Below, piece by piece: positions 1-10,042 of a DNA stretch of 33,580 bases (its first letter is position 1; each line of letters opens with the position of its first letter). A model generated the notes under the pieces. The model was given only the letters and a program-made list of their open reading frames with translations, did no database searches and was not told the origin of the DNA. This DNA is from Xanthomonas arboricola pv. guizotiae (GTDB lineage Bacteria; Pseudomonadota; Gammaproteobacteria; Xanthomonadales; Xanthomonadaceae): assembly GCF_002940205.1 (NCBI RefSeq), contig NZ_MDSK01000045.1, forward strand, positions 1 to 33,580, read 5' to 3'. Position numbers and translations under genes: made by a program.

Positions 1-383
1 GTTTTGGTGCGCCAAAATATCCGCTAACTCACTGATGCAATGGATGAAATCCGATCTTGTGAGCTATTTTTACACGTATGTCGGCTGAACCCCTGCATCG
101 CCATGCAATGGCGCGCCGCTTCATCTCGTCAAGAGCAGGGCATCGCTGTCCACGTCTACCGCAGCCTTGATCACCAATCTGCTCGCGCTGTTCCAGCTCA
201 GCCTGCGATGCACTGACGGTTGCGGTGATGTCCGAGACAGGGGGGCTGGCGGAGGGTGCGCCATGCATTTGTGCGCGCGACGCGGAGGCTGGACTGCTCA
301 GTGCGAGAGCGCTGCAACATCGCAGCGGGCAAGATTTGCCTGCGCGTCGATGGCCTTGTGCGATTTGCAGTGCCATCAGAGTG
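1..383. other. Non-coding stretch left of tRNA-Leu
   Basis: No convincing gene is visible here. The stretch carries the left copy of the end repeat (66-93). Open frames on both strands lack a Shine-Dalgarno sequence and any recognisable domain. One minus frame ends with the peptide RGSADIRVKI, which is shared with the copy at the right end of the window. Confidence 0.5.
66..93 (+). repeat. Left copy of 28-bp inverted end repeat
   Basis: The 28 bases beginning ATTTTTACACG and ending GTCGGCTGAACCCC recur on the minus strand at 33431-33458 with one mismatch (T/C at position 12). A weaker resemblance continues outwards for about 45 bases on the tail side, with shared AGAT, TGCAT and GTT-GCGG blocks. 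The match is too long to be chance in 33 kb. I do not recognise the repeat family. Confidence 0.75.
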
Positions 384-467
384 TGCCCGGGGCGGGAATC
401 GAACCCGCATAGCCTTGCAGCTGAGGGATTTTAAGTCCCTTGCGTCTACCAGTTTCGCCACCCGGGC
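384..467 (-). tRNA. tRNA-Leu (anticodon UAA)
   Basis: The minus strand folds as a class II tRNA. The acceptor stem is GCCCGGG paired with CCCGGGC. The anticodon stem GGGA/TCCC carries loop CTTAAAA, giving anticodon UAA. A long variable arm is followed by a T-arm with GGTTCGATTCC. The 84-nt body ends with discriminator A, and the CCA tail is not encoded (the next genomic bases read CAC). It is divergent from the nucleotide-sugar dehydrogenase gene. Confidence 0.93.
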
Positions 468-490
468 ATTGCGATAGCGTGCCTGATTGC

Positions 491-511
491 GCGGCGATTG
501 TGAATCGCCGC
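491..511. other. Perfect 9-bp hairpin
   Basis: GCGGCGATT (491-499), loop GTG, AATCGCCGC (503-511). It lies between the divergent tRNA-Leu and dehydrogenase genes. No T-run follows on either strand, so it is not an intrinsic terminator. Its role is unknown. Confidence 0.5.
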
Positions 512-512
512 G

Positions 513-540
513 TCGCCGGTTCGCCGGTTCGCCGGTTCGC
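513..540 (+). repeat. 8-bp tandem repeat, 3.5 copies
   Basis: TCGCCGGT occurs at 513-520, 521-528 and 529-536, followed by TCGC. It is a short perfect tandem array in the leader region of the dehydrogenase gene and could vary in copy number by slippage. Confidence 0.8.
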
Positions 541-625
541 AGCACTCATGGTCCGATGGCTGCCTGCGCTATGCTCCCACCGCGCAGGCGCGCAGCAACC
601 GGCTGCGCACGATCGAAGGAACCGC

Positions 626-1918
626 ATGTCCAGCACCACGCTACTCGCTCCGCAGCAGGCCCGCATCGCCGTGATTGGGTTGGGCTATGTCGGCCTGCCG
701 CTGGCCGTTGCATTCGGCGAGCAACGCGATACGTTGGGCTTCGACATCGATGCGCAGCGGGTCGGGCAGCTGCGCGATGGTCACGACGCCACGCTGGAGC
801 TGGACGACACCGAGCTGGCTGCCGCCACCCGGTTGCGCTATACCGCGAACGCTGCGGACCTGGCGACGTGCAGCATCTTCATCGTCACCGTGCCGACGCC
901 GATCGACAGCTTCGAGCAACCCGACCTGGAACCGCTGCGCAGTGCCACCATGCTGATCGCCGCTGCGCTCAAACCCGGCGACCTGGTGATCTACGAATCC
1001 ACCGTCTACCCGGGCACCACCGAAGAAGTCTGCGTGCCCTTGCTCGAAGCCGCATCGGGGCTGCGTTTCAACGACGGCTTCTTCTGCGGCTACAGCCCCG
1101 AGCGCGTCAATCCAGGTGACCGCCAGCGGCGTCTGCGCGATATCCGCAAGATCACCTCCGGCTCCACCGCAGAAGCCGCCGATGCGGTCGACGCGTTGTA
1201 CACCAGCATCATCACCGCCGGCACCTGGCGGGCGCCGTCGATGCGCGTGGCCGAGGCCGCCAAGGTGGTCGAAAACATCCAGCGCGACGTCAATATCGCG
1301 CTGGTCAACGAACTGGCCTTGATCTTCGACAAGCTGGGTATCGATACGTTGGATGTGCTGGAAGCCGCCGGAACCAAGTGGAATTTCCTGCCGTTCCGCC
1401 CCGGCCTGGTCGGTGGTCACTGCATCGGGGTGGATCCGTATTACCTGATGCACAAATCCGAAAGCGTGGGCTATCACCCGGACCTCATCCACACCGCGCG
1501 CCAGGTCAACAACCGCGTCGGCCGGCACGTGGCCGAGCGCGTCTGCGGCATGCTGGCCACGCGTGGCGTGGTGCTTGCGCAGGCCAGGGTGCTGGTGCTG
1601 GGCGCCACCTTCAAGGAGAACTGCCCGGACCTGCGCAACAGCCGAGCGCTGGAGCTGGTGCAGCTGCTGCAAGCCGCGGGCGTGCGGGTCGACACCTGCG
1701 ACCCGTGGGCCGACCCCGCAGAAGCGCTGCAACATGCCGGCGTGCAGTTGTGCGAGCTTGCAGACGAAGGTGCGTACGACGCCGTCGTGCTGGCGGTCGC
1801 GCATGCGCAGTACCGCGACTACGACACCCGGCGCATCGCCGCACTGGGCAAACCGGGTGCGGTGATTTACGACGTCAAATCGGTGTGGCCGCGCGAGGCG
1901 GTCAGCGATCGTCTGTAG
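626..1918 (+). CDS. UDP-glucose/GDP-mannose dehydrogenase family (VipA/TviB/WbpO-like)
   Basis: A 430-residue cytoplasmic NAD-dependent nucleotide-sugar dehydrogenase that oxidises the sugar C6 alcohol to a carboxylate, supplying uronic acids for surface polysaccharide. The N-terminal Rossmann motif G18-x-G20-x-x-G23 lies in VIGLGYVGLPLA. The catalytic cysteine is C266 in GGHCIGVDPYYL, and the C-terminal UDP-binding domain includes ATFKENCPDLRNS. The length is normal for the family. The ATG at 626 is chosen because GAAGGA lies 5 nt upstream and the Rossmann strand follows at once; the frame is open further upstream without a ribosome site. The sequence resembles UDP-GlcNAc/GalNAc dehydrogenases (TviB, WbpO) more than classical Ugd, but substrate cannot be read from sequence. 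The gene ends 17 bp inside the convergent flavoprotein gene. Confidence 0.9.
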   Translation: MSSTTLLAPQQARIAVIGLGYVGLPLAVAFGEQRDTLGFDIDAQRVGQLRDGHDATLELDDTELAAATRLRYTANAADLATCSIFIVTVPTPIDSFEQPDLEPLRSATMLIAAALKPGDLVIYESTVYPGTTEEVCVPLLEAASGLRFNDGFFCGYSPERVNPGDRQRRLRDIRKITSGSTAEAADAVDALYTSIITAGTWRAPSMRVAEAAKVVENIQRDVNIALVNELALIFDKLGIDTLDVLEAAGTKWNFLPFRPGLVGGHCIGVDPYYLMHKSESVGYHPDLIHTARQVNNRVGRHVAERVCGMLATRGVVLAQARVLVLGATFKENCPDLRNSRALELVQLLQAAGVRVDTCDPWADPAEALQHAGVQLCELADEGAYDAVVLAVAHAQYRDYDTRRIAALGKPGAVIYDVKSVWPREAVSDRL

Positions 1919-3161
1919 CGCGGTCGGTCTGCTGCAGCCACTGCACCGCGCCATGCGCGGCACGTAATCCGCTGGCGAAGCAGGCAGTCAGCAGATAGCC
2001 TCCGGTCGGTGCTTCCCAGTCGAGCATCTCGCCGGCGCAGAACACGCCAGGCTGCGCGCGCGCCATCAGCTGCGCATCCAGCGCTTCCAGCTGCACGCCA
2101 CCGGCCGAGCTGATCGCCTCGGCAAGCGGGCGCGCTCGCAACAGGCGTAACGGCAAGCGTTTGAGCGTACGCGCCACCAGCGCAAGATCGTCGCCCGCCT
2201 GTGTGCCCAGGTGTTCGTAGAGCAAGGCGGCCTTGACGCCGTCGATGCCGACCTGCCGGCGCAGATGCTCACTGAAACTGCGTCCCTTGCGCGGTTTTCC
2301 GAGCTCGGCGCTGACGCGTTCCAGCGAGCGTCCCGGGAGCAGGTCCAGGCCAAGCTCGGCTGCGCCATCGGCATCGATCTGCGCGCGCAGATCCGCAGCC
2401 AGCGCATAGATCAGGCTGCCCTCGATGCCGGTGGACGTCGCAACGCACTCGCCCTGCAACTGCTGCGGTGTGCCGCTGCGATCCTGCCAGTACGCGACCA
2501 CGGGCTTGAGCGGCGCGCCGGCATGCCGCTGCACAAAATGCGCGCTCCAGGCGATGTCGAAGCCGCAGTTGGCCGGCACCAGCGGCGCCACCGCAATGCC
2601 GCGTTCCTGCAGCACGCCTTGCCAGAGACCATCGGAGCCGAGCTGCGGCCAGCTGCCGCCACCGAGCGCCAGCACAACGGCATCTGCGGTGCGTTCGACA
2701 TCACCGCTGGGCGAGTGGAAACGCAAGCCACCGTCATCGCTCCAGCCAAGCCAGCGATGCTGCACATGAAACGCGACGCCTTGTTCCTTGAGTCGGCGCA
2801 CCCAGCCACGCAGCAGCGGTGCGGCCTTGCGATCCATCGGGAACACGCGCCCGGAACTGCCGACATAGGTCTCCACGCCCAGGTCGCGCGCCCAGGCGCG
2901 CAGCGCGTCTGCGTCGAACTGCTGCAACCACGATGCGACCGCCTCGCTGCGCTCGCGATAGCGCTGCGCAAACAACGGCATCGGATCGGAGTGGGTGAGG
3001 TTCAAGCCGCCCTTGCCGGCAATCAGGAACTTGCGCCCCACCGAACCCTTGGCGTCGTACAGGGCGACCGCAAGGCCTGCCGCACATGCCGCCTCTGCCG
3101 CCATCAGGCCGGCCGGCCCACCGCCGATGATGGCCAGCCGCCGCTTGCTCGCATCCTTCAT
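1902..3161 (-). CDS. BaiN/YhiN (HI0933)-family NAD(P)/FAD-dependent oxidoreductase
   Basis: A 419-residue flavoprotein of unknown substrate. The N-terminal dinucleotide motif G13-x-G15-x-x-G18 is in IIGGGPAGLMAAE. The family signature GSVGRKFLIAGKGGLNLTHS follows near residues 40-60. The C-terminal FAD-closing segment reads GVFCAGEMLDWEAPTGGYLL. These are hallmarks of the HI0933/YhiN group, a set of conserved proteins with no settled role. Only 11 bp separate its start from the upstream FKBP gene on the same strand, so the two are probably cotranscribed. Its 3' end overlaps the convergent dehydrogenase gene. Function beyond 'flavoprotein' is not claimed. Confidence 0.88.
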   Translation of the reverse strand: MKDASKRRLAIIGGGPAGLMAAEAACAAGLAVALYDAKGSVGRKFLIAGKGGLNLTHSDPMPLFAQRYRERSEAVASWLQQFDADALRAWARDLGVETYVGSSGRVFPMDRKAAPLLRGWVRRLKEQGVAFHVQHRWLGWSDDGGLRFHSPSGDVERTADAVVLALGGGSWPQLGSDGLWQGVLQERGIAVAPLVPANCGFDIAWSAHFVQRHAGAPLKPVVAYWQDRSGTPQQLQGECVATSTGIEGSLIYALAADLRAQIDADGAAELGLDLLPGRSLERVSAELGKPRKGRSFSEHLRRQVGIDGVKAALLYEHLGTQAGDDLALVARTLKRLPLRLLRARPLAEAISSAGGVQLEALDAQLMARAQPGVFCAGEMLDWEAPTGGYLLTACFASGLRAAHGAVQWLQQTDRATDDR

Positions 3162-3172
3162 CGTTCAGGCCT

Positions 3173-3604
3173 TCAGCGCGGCTGCACGCCGAGCAATTCC
3201 ACATCGAACACCAGCGATGCGCCGGGCGGGATCACGCCGCCAGCGCCGTTGTCGCCATAGCCGTACGCGGGCGGAATCATCAAGCTGCGCTTGCCGCCCA
3301 CGCGCATGCCGGCCACGCCCTCGTCCCAGCCGCGGATCACCTGATGGCCGCCCAGCACGAACTGGAACGGCTCGGCGCGGTCGAGCGAGCTGTCGAATTT
3401 CTTGCCATGCTTGTCGGCGGCTTTTTCGTCGTACAGCCAGCCGGTGTAGTGCACGGTGACCAGCGCGCCCGGTGTGGCTTCGGCACCGGTGCCGACGTTG
3501 CGGTCGATCCGCTCGAACGTGGCGATGGTGCCGCCGGACGGCGGCAGGGCAGGCGCACAGCCCGCGAGCAGCAGGGCAGCACAAAGCGTCGACAGAAGGC
3601 GCAT
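3173..3604 (-). CDS. FKBP-type peptidyl-prolyl cis-trans isomerase lipoprotein
   Basis: A 143-residue protein with a lipoprotein signal peptide: [16 protein letters not shown], lipobox LAGC, Cys16 as lipidation site. A single FKBP domain follows (about residues 40-143). It shows the family's VTVHYTGWL strand, KFDSSLDR, the [18 protein letters not shown] stretch and IPPAYGYG. This is a periplasm-facing, lipid-anchored proline isomerase likely to assist folding of envelope proteins. The ATG at 3604 gives an exact signal peptide; an in-frame upstream extension does not. It is divergent from the DUF6164-like gene (61 bp apart) and is followed closely by the flavoprotein gene. Confidence 0.92.
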   Translation of the reverse strand: MRLLSTLCAALLLAGCAPALPPSGGTIATFERIDRNVGTGAEATPGALVTVHYTGWLYDEKAADKHGKKFDSSLDRAEPFQFVLGGHQVIRGWDEGVAGMRVGGKRSLMIPPAYGYGDNGAGGVIPPGASLVFDVELLGVQPR

Positions 3605-3652
3605 GGGATGGTCCAGCAAAGGGAGGGCGTCATTATCGCACCTGGCTCCCGG

Positions 3653-3658
3653 TATCAT
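3653..3658 (+). promoter_or_regulatory. -10-like box implying a leaderless start at 3666
   Basis: TATCAT ends 7 nt before the ATG at 3666, and there is no Shine-Dalgarno sequence. A transcript from this box would begin at or next to the A of the start codon. No good -35 element is visible. Confidence 0.4.
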
Positions 3659-3665
3659 CGTGCCC

Positions 3666-4031
3666 ATGGCCAAGCTGCTGCTCAATCTGCGCAATGTTCC
3701 CGATGACGAAGCCGACGAGGTGCGGGCGCTGATGCGCGAGCATCTGGTGCAGATCTACGAAACCCGGCCCAGCAACTGGGGCATCTCCGCTGGCGGCATC
3801 TGGCTCAGCGACGATGCCGATTACCCGCGCGCCAAGGCGCTGATGGATGCGTATCAGGCTCAGCGCGGCGCCGTGGCGCGTGCGCAGCGCCAGGATGCGC
3901 TCGCTGCCGGCACGGCCGACACCTTCGGCGCGCTGCTGCGCAAGCGGCCGTTGTTCGTGATCGCCACGTTGATCGGGATGCTGGTTGTCGCCTCGCTGGT
4001 CCTGCTGCCGTTCCTGCTGTTGCGCGGCTGA
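3666..4031 (+). CDS. DUF6164-like small membrane protein
   Basis: A 121-residue protein. The N-terminal 70 residues begin [19 protein letters not shown] and contain [17 protein letters not shown], resembling a signal-transducing-type 'DUF2007/DUF6164' fold common in gammaproteobacteria. A single C-terminal transmembrane helix spans about residues 96-119 ([20 protein letters not shown]). No catalytic residues are apparent and function is unknown. The start is the ATG with a -10-like box 7 nt upstream and no ribosome site, suggesting a leaderless message. The DUF name is from memory of similar proteins and should be treated as tentative. Confidence 0.8.
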   Translation: MAKLLLNLRNVPDDEADEVRALMREHLVQIYETRPSNWGISAGGIWLSDDADYPRAKALMDAYQAQRGAVARAQRQDALAAGTADTFGALLRKRPLFVIATLIGMLVVASLVLLPFLLLRG

Positions 4032-4054
4032 TCGCACCTGCGGCCGCATCGGCT

Positions 4055-4060
4055 TAAAAT
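4055..4060 (+). promoter_or_regulatory. -10-like box implying a leaderless start at 4067
   Basis: TAAAAT ends 6 nt before the ATG at 4067, with no Shine-Dalgarno sequence between. Same arrangement as at 3653 and 13495. Confidence 0.4.
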
Positions 4061-4066
4061 GGCCGC

Positions 4067-4828
4067 ATGATCACCAATACCGCTGCCTACCAATTCGTCA
4101 CCATCCAGGACCCGCAGTCGCTCGCCGACAGCGTCCTGGCACACGCCGGGCAGCAGGCCTTGAAGGGATCGGTGCTGGTGGCCGAAGAGGGGATCAACCT
4201 GTTTCTGGCCGGCGACGCCGAGCAGATCGACGCGTTCTATGCGTGGCTGCAGGCGGACGCGCGCTTTGCGCAGATGCGCATCAAGTACAGCCTGAGCGCG
4301 TTGCAGCCGTTCGCGCGGCTCAAGGTGAAGGTCAAGCCGGAGATCATCAGCTTTCGTCGCCACGATGCCTCGCCGCTGCAGGGCCGTGCGCCGGCGGTGA
4401 CGCCTGCCACGCTGCGCGAATGGATGCGGGCAGGGCGCGACGATCGCGGCCGCCCGCTGGTGCTGCTGGACACGCGCAATGCCCAGGAAGTGGCGTACGG
4501 CACGTTCCAGGGCGCGTTGACGCTGCCGATCGACAAGTTCACCGACCTGCCGGCGGCGCTGGAAACACACCGTGCTACGTTGGCCGACGCCACCGTGGTG
4601 AGTTTCTGCACCGGCGGCATTCGTTGCGAGAAGGCGGCGCTGTGGATGCAGGCCGACGGCATGGACAACGTGCTGCAGCTCGAGGGCGGCATCCTCGGCT
4701 ATTTCGAAGAGGTCGGCGGCGAGGGCTACGACGGCCGCTGCTTCGTGTTCGACGAACGCGTTGCCCTCGATGCGCAATTGCGCCCATTGGTGGATGCCGA
4801 GCGCAGCACCGAAGCAGGAAAAATCTGA
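4067..4828 (+). CDS. trhO: Rhodanese-like tRNA uridine-34 hydroxylase (TrhO/YceA type, short form)
   Basis: A 253-residue protein. The N-terminal acylphosphatase-like domain (about 1-95) contains LKGSVLVAEEGINLFLAG. A rhodanese domain (about 110-215) follows, with the active-site cysteine C181 in SFCTGGIRCEKA. TrhO hydroxylates U34 of certain tRNAs on the way to cmo5U. E. coli TrhO is about 350 residues; this protein lacks the C-terminal cysteine-rich zinc-binding part, as many family members do. It begins 35 bp after the DUF6164-like gene but probably has its own leaderless promoter. A plain sulfurtransferase role cannot be excluded, but the N-terminal domain favours TrhO. Confidence 0.85.
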   Translation: MITNTAAYQFVTIQDPQSLADSVLAHAGQQALKGSVLVAEEGINLFLAGDAEQIDAFYAWLQADARFAQMRIKYSLSALQPFARLKVKVKPEIISFRRHDASPLQGRAPAVTPATLREWMRAGRDDRGRPLVLLDTRNAQEVAYGTFQGALTLPIDKFTDLPAALETHRATLADATVVSFCTGGIRCEKAALWMQADGMDNVLQLEGGILGYFEEVGGEGYDGRCFVFDERVALDAQLRPLVDAERSTEAGKI

Positions 4829-5037
4829 CCGAGCGCGAGTGAATTGCCCGATATTGGCGTACTGGGCGCGCTCGCATCATCCGATCACGCCGCGATAGTG
4901 CATCCAATGCCTGTCACGACAAGCGGCAGCAGGGCGCTACGCGTTCTGACTCGAACGTAATACGTCGCATCGAGCTTGCCCTGAATTATTCACGGAGATA
5001 GGCTGCACCAGCCAGCCGCACAGCGAGGACAACAAGG

Positions 5038-5685
5038 ATGACCATCAGAGTTTTTCTGATCGACGATCATGCACTCGTGCGTACCGGCATGAAGATGATC
5101 CTGTCCAAGGAAGTGGATATCGATGTGGTGGGAGAGGCGGAGAGCGGGGAGGCGGCCTTGCCGCAGATTCGTCAGCTCAAGCCCGAGATCGTGCTCTGCG
5201 ATCTGCACCTGCCCGGTGTCAGCGGCCTGGAAATCACCGAGCGCATCGTCAAGGGCGATTACGGCACCCGCGTCATCATCGTCTCGGTGCTGGAAGATGG
5301 TCCACTGCCCAAGCGTCTGCTCGAAGCCGGCGCGTCGGGGTATGTCGGCAAGGGCGGCGATGCGCAGGAGTTGCTGCGTGCAGTGCGCGAAGTCGCACTG
5401 GGCCGGCGTTATCTCGGCAATACCATTGCGCAGAATCTGGCCCTGTCCAACCTGGAAGGGGGCAGCTCGCCCTTCGACGCGCTATCGCCGCGCGAACTGG
5501 AGGTCGCCCTGTTGCTGACCCAGGGCCTGCGCCAGGAAGACATCGCCAAGCGCCTGAACCTCAGTGCCAAGACCATCAACACGCACAAGGCGCGCCTGTT
5601 CGAGAAGGTCGGCATCCAGGACAACATCGCCCTGGCGCGTCTGGCCAATCAGTACGGCCTGACCGATCCTGCGCGTACCTTGTAA
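5038..5685 (+). CDS. gacA: NarL/LuxR-family response regulator, GacA/UvrY-like
   Basis: A 215-residue regulator. The receiver domain has the acidic pair D9-D10 (FLIDDHALVRTG), phospho-acceptor D55 (IVLCDLHLPG) and the conserved Lys in SGYVGKGGDAQELL. A LuxR-type helix-turn-helix (about 148-205) contains SPRELEVALLLTQGLRQEDI and LNLSAKTINTHKARLFEKVG. The length and the GEAESGEAAL and RVIIVSVLEDG segments resemble GacA/UvrY, which is phosphorylated by an orphan hybrid kinase such as GacS. No kinase gene lies beside it, as expected for GacA. GACAACAAGG precedes the ATG. The symbol is a family-level assignment. Confidence 0.8.
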   Translation: MTIRVFLIDDHALVRTGMKMILSKEVDIDVVGEAESGEAALPQIRQLKPEIVLCDLHLPGVSGLEITERIVKGDYGTRVIIVSVLEDGPLPKRLLEAGASGYVGKGGDAQELLRAVREVALGRRYLGNTIAQNLALSNLEGGSSPFDALSPRELEVALLLTQGLRQEDIAKRLNLSAKTINTHKARLFEKVGIQDNIALARLANQYGLTDPARTL

Positions 5686-6198
5686 ACCGCGCCCTCTGGT
5701 TTCGATCTTGCAGATGCAGCAGTCAGATGCCGCTGCACAACGAGTCAGTGACAAGAGCCTGGACGCTGTTTTGCTCTGCGGAGGAATTCCTGCGTGTGCG
5801 CGACCGCACGTGTTCGCTTTGGCATTCAATGCCCGAGCGATGCTTCGCTTGCGACGGCTGCCGCTGATGGCCTGTCGTTACAGTGCAATGCGCCGCGGCA
5901 TTGGAGCAGGGCGATCGAGTCGTTCTGGATGCCGCTGCATTCGATGGCGAGCGGTTGCCGATGCGCAGCAGCGGACATCTCGGTCTGCTGGCGTGGATGC
6001 AGTTCTGGCGAAGAGCCATGATGGCGCTGGCTTCTGCCTGAGTCGCGACATTGACGGCACTCGTGTTGTCGCTCGCCTCGTCGCGCGTTGATGCGACGGG
6101 AAACAGCGCCTGGGACAAGCGCGATTGCGAGCGCGGCAGCCGTTTCGCCGCGATCCCTGCAAGCCTGGGCATCCCGTATCGGCATGACCAGGCCGCAC
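5686..6198. other. Intergenic stretch between gacA-like gene and rne terminator
   Basis: About 500 bp with no recognisable gene. Open frames on both strands are short, lack ribosome sites and show no domain. I saw no GacA-type upstream activating palindrome (TGTAAG-N6-CTTACA) and no obvious rsm-like GGA-rich small RNA. Confidence 0.5.
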
Positions 6199-6225
6199 AC
6201 AAAAACAAGGCGGCCCGAAGGCCGC
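6199..6225 (-). terminator. Intrinsic terminator of rne
   Basis: On the minus strand the stem GCGGCC, loop TTCG, GGCCGC (6210-6225) is followed by CTTGTTTTTGTG. It lies 60-85 bp after the rne stop codon and is a typical UUCG-loop rho-independent terminator. Confidence 0.85.
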
Positions 6226-6283
6226 GTTATCTGACATTACCCGCCTGGATTCACGCAGACGGGTTCAACCGGCTGGGAAACGA

Positions 6284-9200
6284 TCAGTGATCGCCACGCG
6301 GCTTGTTGGTGTCGTCCTGCTGCTCCTGCGCGTCATCGCCATTGCGCGCTGCATCTGCCGGCTTTGCTGCCTCGGACACGACGACGGTCGGCTTCGGCTT
6401 GTCGGCAGCCTGCTCGTTGGCGTCCGCAGACAGCACGGGCGCGACCGCCGCAGGCCGCTCAGGCGCCTTGTACGGCACCGGCGTTTCGGCCTGCGCCGGT
6501 GTCGCGGTTGCGGCTGTTGCGTCGGCCGGAGCCAATGCGTCGAGCAGCGTGGTCTGCACCGGAGCGTACGGCTTGCGTGCCGGCGCAGCGTCGGCAGACG
6601 GCGAGGTCTGCGGCACCGTGGCGGTGGACGGCGCGGCAACATCGGTGGCCGGGCTTGCCGCCGTCGACGGCTCGGCATGCGGCGGCTTGGATGTCACGAC
6701 GTCCGCCTGCGCGCTGGAAGGCGCAGCAGCGACCGGCTTGGGCACACTGACGGCTGCCGGCGCTGCGTCGGCTTTCACCGGCTCCGCTTGCGATGCGGCC
6801 GCGGCGGCAACCGGTGCTGCCTGTTCCTGCCGAGCAACCGCCGACGCTGCAGCGTCGGCGGCTGCCGACGGCACCGGCGTTGACTGCACAGCCGGCTCGG
6901 GCGAACGCACGGCCGAAGGAGCAGCACGCTCGACCGGCTGAGCTGCAGGAGCCGCGGCTTGCGTCGCGACCGGAGCCGAGGTGTCAACCTGCGTCGAGGC
7001 AGCCGACGAAGCCGGCGCGGCAACCGGTGCCTGAGCCGGCGACATCGCCGATTCCTGCGCAGCAACCGCAGCCTGCGGCGCTTGCGGGGGCGTCGATGCA
7101 GCGGCCGAAGACGCCTGCACGGTCGGTGCCGATGCAGCCGGCGCCGTATTGCTGGCCGCTGCGGTTGCAGCCGGTGCCGGAGAGGCCGCCGATGCATCGC
7201 CACGTGCCTGCTCGGCTGCGGTGACTGCCGGAGTCGCAGCCTGCTGCTCGAACGACGGCGTGGCATTGGAAACCGGCGCCGTGGTCGACGTCGTGTCGGC
7301 TGCCAGCGGTGCTTCCGCACGTTCCTTCGGGACCGGACGCGGCTTCACTGCGGCCGGAGTGCTGGATTCCGGCTTGGCGCGTGCCGATACCGCGGGCGTG
7401 CTCGCGTCGTCGTCGAAGTCGAACTCCGGTTGACCGGCGCGCGGGGCCGCCGAGGTGTGGACCTGCGCACCGGCTTCGTCGCTCTCGTTGTCGCCACCGA
7501 GATCGCCTTCGGCGTCGCCGTCCAGATCGTCCGTCTCCAGACCATCGACGCCGGTACCGCCTTCACCGTTTGCGCCAGCGCCACGACGACGACGACGGCC
7601 ACCGCGACGACCGCGACGACGACGGCTGCCGCCTTCGCCATTTGCCGCATCATCGCCTGCGGCCTCCGGCGCCTGACCCTCCGCATTTGCGTCGGTACCG
7701 CGATCGGCATGCGACTCGGTCACGATGACCTCGACCGGATGTGCCGGGGGGGCCGCAGCTGCCGCCGCCGGCGTTGCCGGTGCTGCGGTGTCGGCAATCG
7801 CCGCGACCACGGTTGCAGTCGTTGCGGTTGCAGCGGTGGAGGTCAGCGTCTGCGCCGAGGCAGTGCCTTGTTCCTGACGCGCAGGGCGCTGCTGCCGCTC
7901 GGACGGCGCGCCGTCCTGCTGCTGCGCAGCTGCACGCGGCGGGCGCGGTGCCTGGTTCTGTGGCTTCTGCTTCTGCTGCTGGGCCTGCTGCGGCTGCTTG
8001 GGCTGTTGCTGTGGCTCGTTGCGCGGCGGCTTGGGCACCTGCACCTGCTGCACCTGACCGCCGTTTTGCGCCGCCTGGCCGTTGGCCGGCTGACGGCGCT
8101 CGTCACGACGCTCCTTGTTGGCGCCATTGCCGTTGCCGTTACCGCCATTGCCGCGGTGCTGATTGCCGCCGTTGCCACCATTGCGGGCATCGCGGCCGTC
8201 GCGACGCTGGCCGCCACGATCGCCACGCTCGCCACGCTCGTTACGGCTGCTGCGGCCGGCATCGTTCTGACGCGGGCGCTGGGTCGACTCGGGCGCAGGC
8301 GCAACCGGCTCGACGCCACCGAAGATGCGCTTCAGCCAGCCGACCACGCCGGTGACCGGCGCGGGAAGCGGCAGTGGCGCGACCGGAGCCGGTGCAGGTG
8401 CAGCGGCAACCGGGGCAGGGGCCTCTTCACGCAGCGGAGCCGGCTGGCTCGGCTTGATCGAGGTCACTGCCGGCGCAGCCGGGATATTCAACTGTGCCTT
8501 GGTCAGCGCATGCACCGGCAGCTTGCGCGGGGTGCCGCGCTGGTAGCTGGGCTTGCCGCTGTCTTCACCCAGTTCGTTCTCACGCAACCGCGTGACTTCG
8601 TAGTGCGGGGTGTGCAGCTGTTCGTCGGCGACGATGATGATCGGCGACTCGTGGCGCTGCTCGATCTCACGCAGCGCGCTGCGCTTTTCGTTGAGCAGGT
8701 AGTTGGCGATCTCCACCGGGGCCTGGACCAGCACCTGTCCGGTGTTTTCCTTCATGGCGTGCTCCTCGGCCACGCGGATGATCGACAGCGACAGCGACTC
8801 GACGCTGCGCATGCGGCCATGGCCATCGCAACGCGGGCAGACGATCTGGCTGGATTCGCCCAGGCTCGGGCGCAGGCGCTGGCGGCTCATTTCCATCAGG
8901 CCGAAGCGCGAGATGCGGCCCAGCTGCACGCGTGCGCGGTCGTACTTGAGCGCGTTCTGCAGCTTGTTTTCCACTTCGCGCTGGTGCTTGGTCGAGGACA
9001 TGTCGATGAAGTCGATCACCACCAGGCCGCCCAGGTCACGCAGGCGCAACTGGCGGGCCACTTCCTCGGCCGCTTCCAGATTGGTCTGGAAGGCAGTTTC
9101 TTCGATGTCGCTGCCCTTGGTGGCGCGCGAGGAGTTCACGTCGACGGCGGTCAATGCTTCGGTCTGGTCGACCACGATCGAGCCGCCCGACGGCAGGCGC

Positions 9201-10042
9201 ACGTTGCGCTCGTAGGCGCCTTCGATCTGCGATTCGATCTGGAAGCGGTTGAACAGCGGAATGTCGTCGGTGTAGTGCTTGAGCTTGCGCAGGCTCTGCG
9301 GCATCACCTGCTGCATGAATTCCTGGGCGTCGGCATACAGCTCCGGCGTATCGACCAGGATTTCGCCGATGTCGGCGCGCAGGTAGTCGCGCAGCGCACG
9401 GATGATCAGGCGCGATTCCTGGTAGATCAGGAACGCGGCCGGCTTGCTCAGCGCCGCCTCGGCGATCGCCTTCCAGGTCTGCAGCAGGTAGTCCAGATCC
9501 CACTGCAGTTCTTCGGCGTCACGGCCGACACCCGCGGTGCGGATGATCACGCCCATGTCGTCGGGGATGTCGAGCTTGTCCAGCGCTTCCTTCAGCGCGG
9601 CACGGTCTTCGCCCTCGATCCGGCGCGAGACGCCACCGGCGCTGGGCGAATTGGGCATCAGCACCATGTAGCGCCCGGCCAGCGAGATGAACGTGGTCAG
9701 GGCGGCGCCCTTGTTGCCACGCTCTTCCTTGTCGACCTGCACCACGATTTCCTGGCCCTCGCGCAGCAACTCGCGGATGGTCGACTTGTTGTGGTCGACA
9801 CCAGCCTGGAAATAGTCGCGGGAGATTTCCTTCAGCGGCAGGAAGCCATGACGCTCGGCGCCATAGTCGACGAACGCCGCCTCCAGGGAGGGCTCGAGCC
9901 GGGTGATACGGCCCTTGTAGATGTTGGACTTCTTTTGTTCCTTGGACGGCTGTTCGATGTCGATGTCGTACAGGGTCTGGCCGTCCACAATCGCCACGCG
10001 CAGCTCTTCGGCCTGCGTTGCGTTGATCAGCATTCGCTTCAT
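6284..10042 (-). CDS. rne: Ribonuclease E
   Basis: A 1252-residue essential endoribonuclease and degradosome scaffold. The N-terminal catalytic half is close to E. coli RNase E. It starts [20 protein letters not shown], with an S1 RNA-binding domain at about 35-120. The DNase I-like core carries catalytic aspartates in [11 protein letters not shown] and LVVIDFIDM (about D301 and D344). The Zn-link CPRCDGHG (about C402/C405) holds the tetramer. From about residue 530 the protein is low-complexity. It contains [10 protein letters not shown] tracts, then an Arg/Gly/Asn- and Gln-rich RNA-binding-like stretch and a [18 protein letters not shown] block. The last 400 residues are Ala/Pro/Ser/Thr-rich. 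This tail is longer and poorer in recognisable microdomains than E. coli's. It is divergent from rluC with a 400-bp leader region, as in other proteobacteria. Confidence 0.97.
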   Translation of the reverse strand: MKRMLINATQAEELRVAIVDGQTLYDIDIEQPSKEQKKSNIYKGRITRLEPSLEAAFVDYGAERHGFLPLKEISRDYFQAGVDHNKSTIRELLREGQEIVVQVDKEERGNKGAALTTFISLAGRYMVLMPNSPSAGGVSRRIEGEDRAALKEALDKLDIPDDMGVIIRTAGVGRDAEELQWDLDYLLQTWKAIAEAALSKPAAFLIYQESRLIIRALRDYLRADIGEILVDTPELYADAQEFMQQVMPQSLRKLKHYTDDIPLFNRFQIESQIEGAYERNVRLPSGGSIVVDQTEALTAVDVNSSRATKGSDIEETAFQTNLEAAEEVARQLRLRDLGGLVVIDFIDMSSTKHQREVENKLQNALKYDRARVQLGRISRFGLMEMSRQRLRPSLGESSQIVCPRCDGHGRMRSVESLSLSIIRVAEEHAMKENTGQVLVQAPVEIANYLLNEKRSALREIEQRHESPIIIVADEQLHTPHYEVTRLRENELGEDSGKPSYQRGTPRKLPVHALTKAQLNIPAAPAVTSIKPSQPAPLREEAPAPVAAAPAPAPVAPLPLPAPVTGVVGWLKRIFGGVEPVAPAPESTQRPRQNDAGRSSRNERGERGDRGGQRRDGRDARNGGNGGNQHRGNGGNGNGNGANKERRDERRQPANGQAAQNGGQVQQVQVPKPPRNEPQQQPKQPQQAQQQKQKPQNQAPRPPRAAAQQQDGAPSERQQRPARQEQGTASAQTLTSTAATATTATVVAAIADTAAPATPAAAAAAPPAHPVEVIVTESHADRGTDANAEGQAPEAAGDDAANGEGGSRRRRGRRGGRRRRRGAGANGEGGTGVDGLETDDLDGDAEGDLGGDNESDEAGAQVHTSAAPRAGQPEFDFDDDASTPAVSARAKPESSTPAAVKPRPVPKERAEAPLAADTTSTTAPVSNATPSFEQQAATPAVTAAEQARGDASAASPAPAATAAASNTAPAASAPTVQASSAAASTPPQAPQAAVAAQESAMSPAQAPVAAPASSAASTQVDTSAPVATQAAAPAAQPVERAAPSAVRSPEPAVQSTPVPSAAADAAASAVARQEQAAPVAAAAASQAEPVKADAAPAAVSVPKPVAAAPSSAQADVVTSKPPHAEPSTAASPATDVAAPSTATVPQTSPSADAAPARKPYAPVQTTLLDALAPADATAATATPAQAETPVPYKAPERPAAVAPVLSADANEQAADKPKPTVVVSEAAKPADAARNGDDAQEQQDDTNKPRGDH

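Noticed and set aside
513..540. Tandem 8-bp units considered as a CRISPR-like array
   Set aside because: No spacers, units far too short, no cas genes; it is simple slippage-type repetition.
6960..7230. Tandem repeats within the Ala/Pro-rich 3' part of rne as a separate repeat element
   Set aside because: They are codon-level low complexity of the disordered RNase E tail, not DNA repeats with fixed units.
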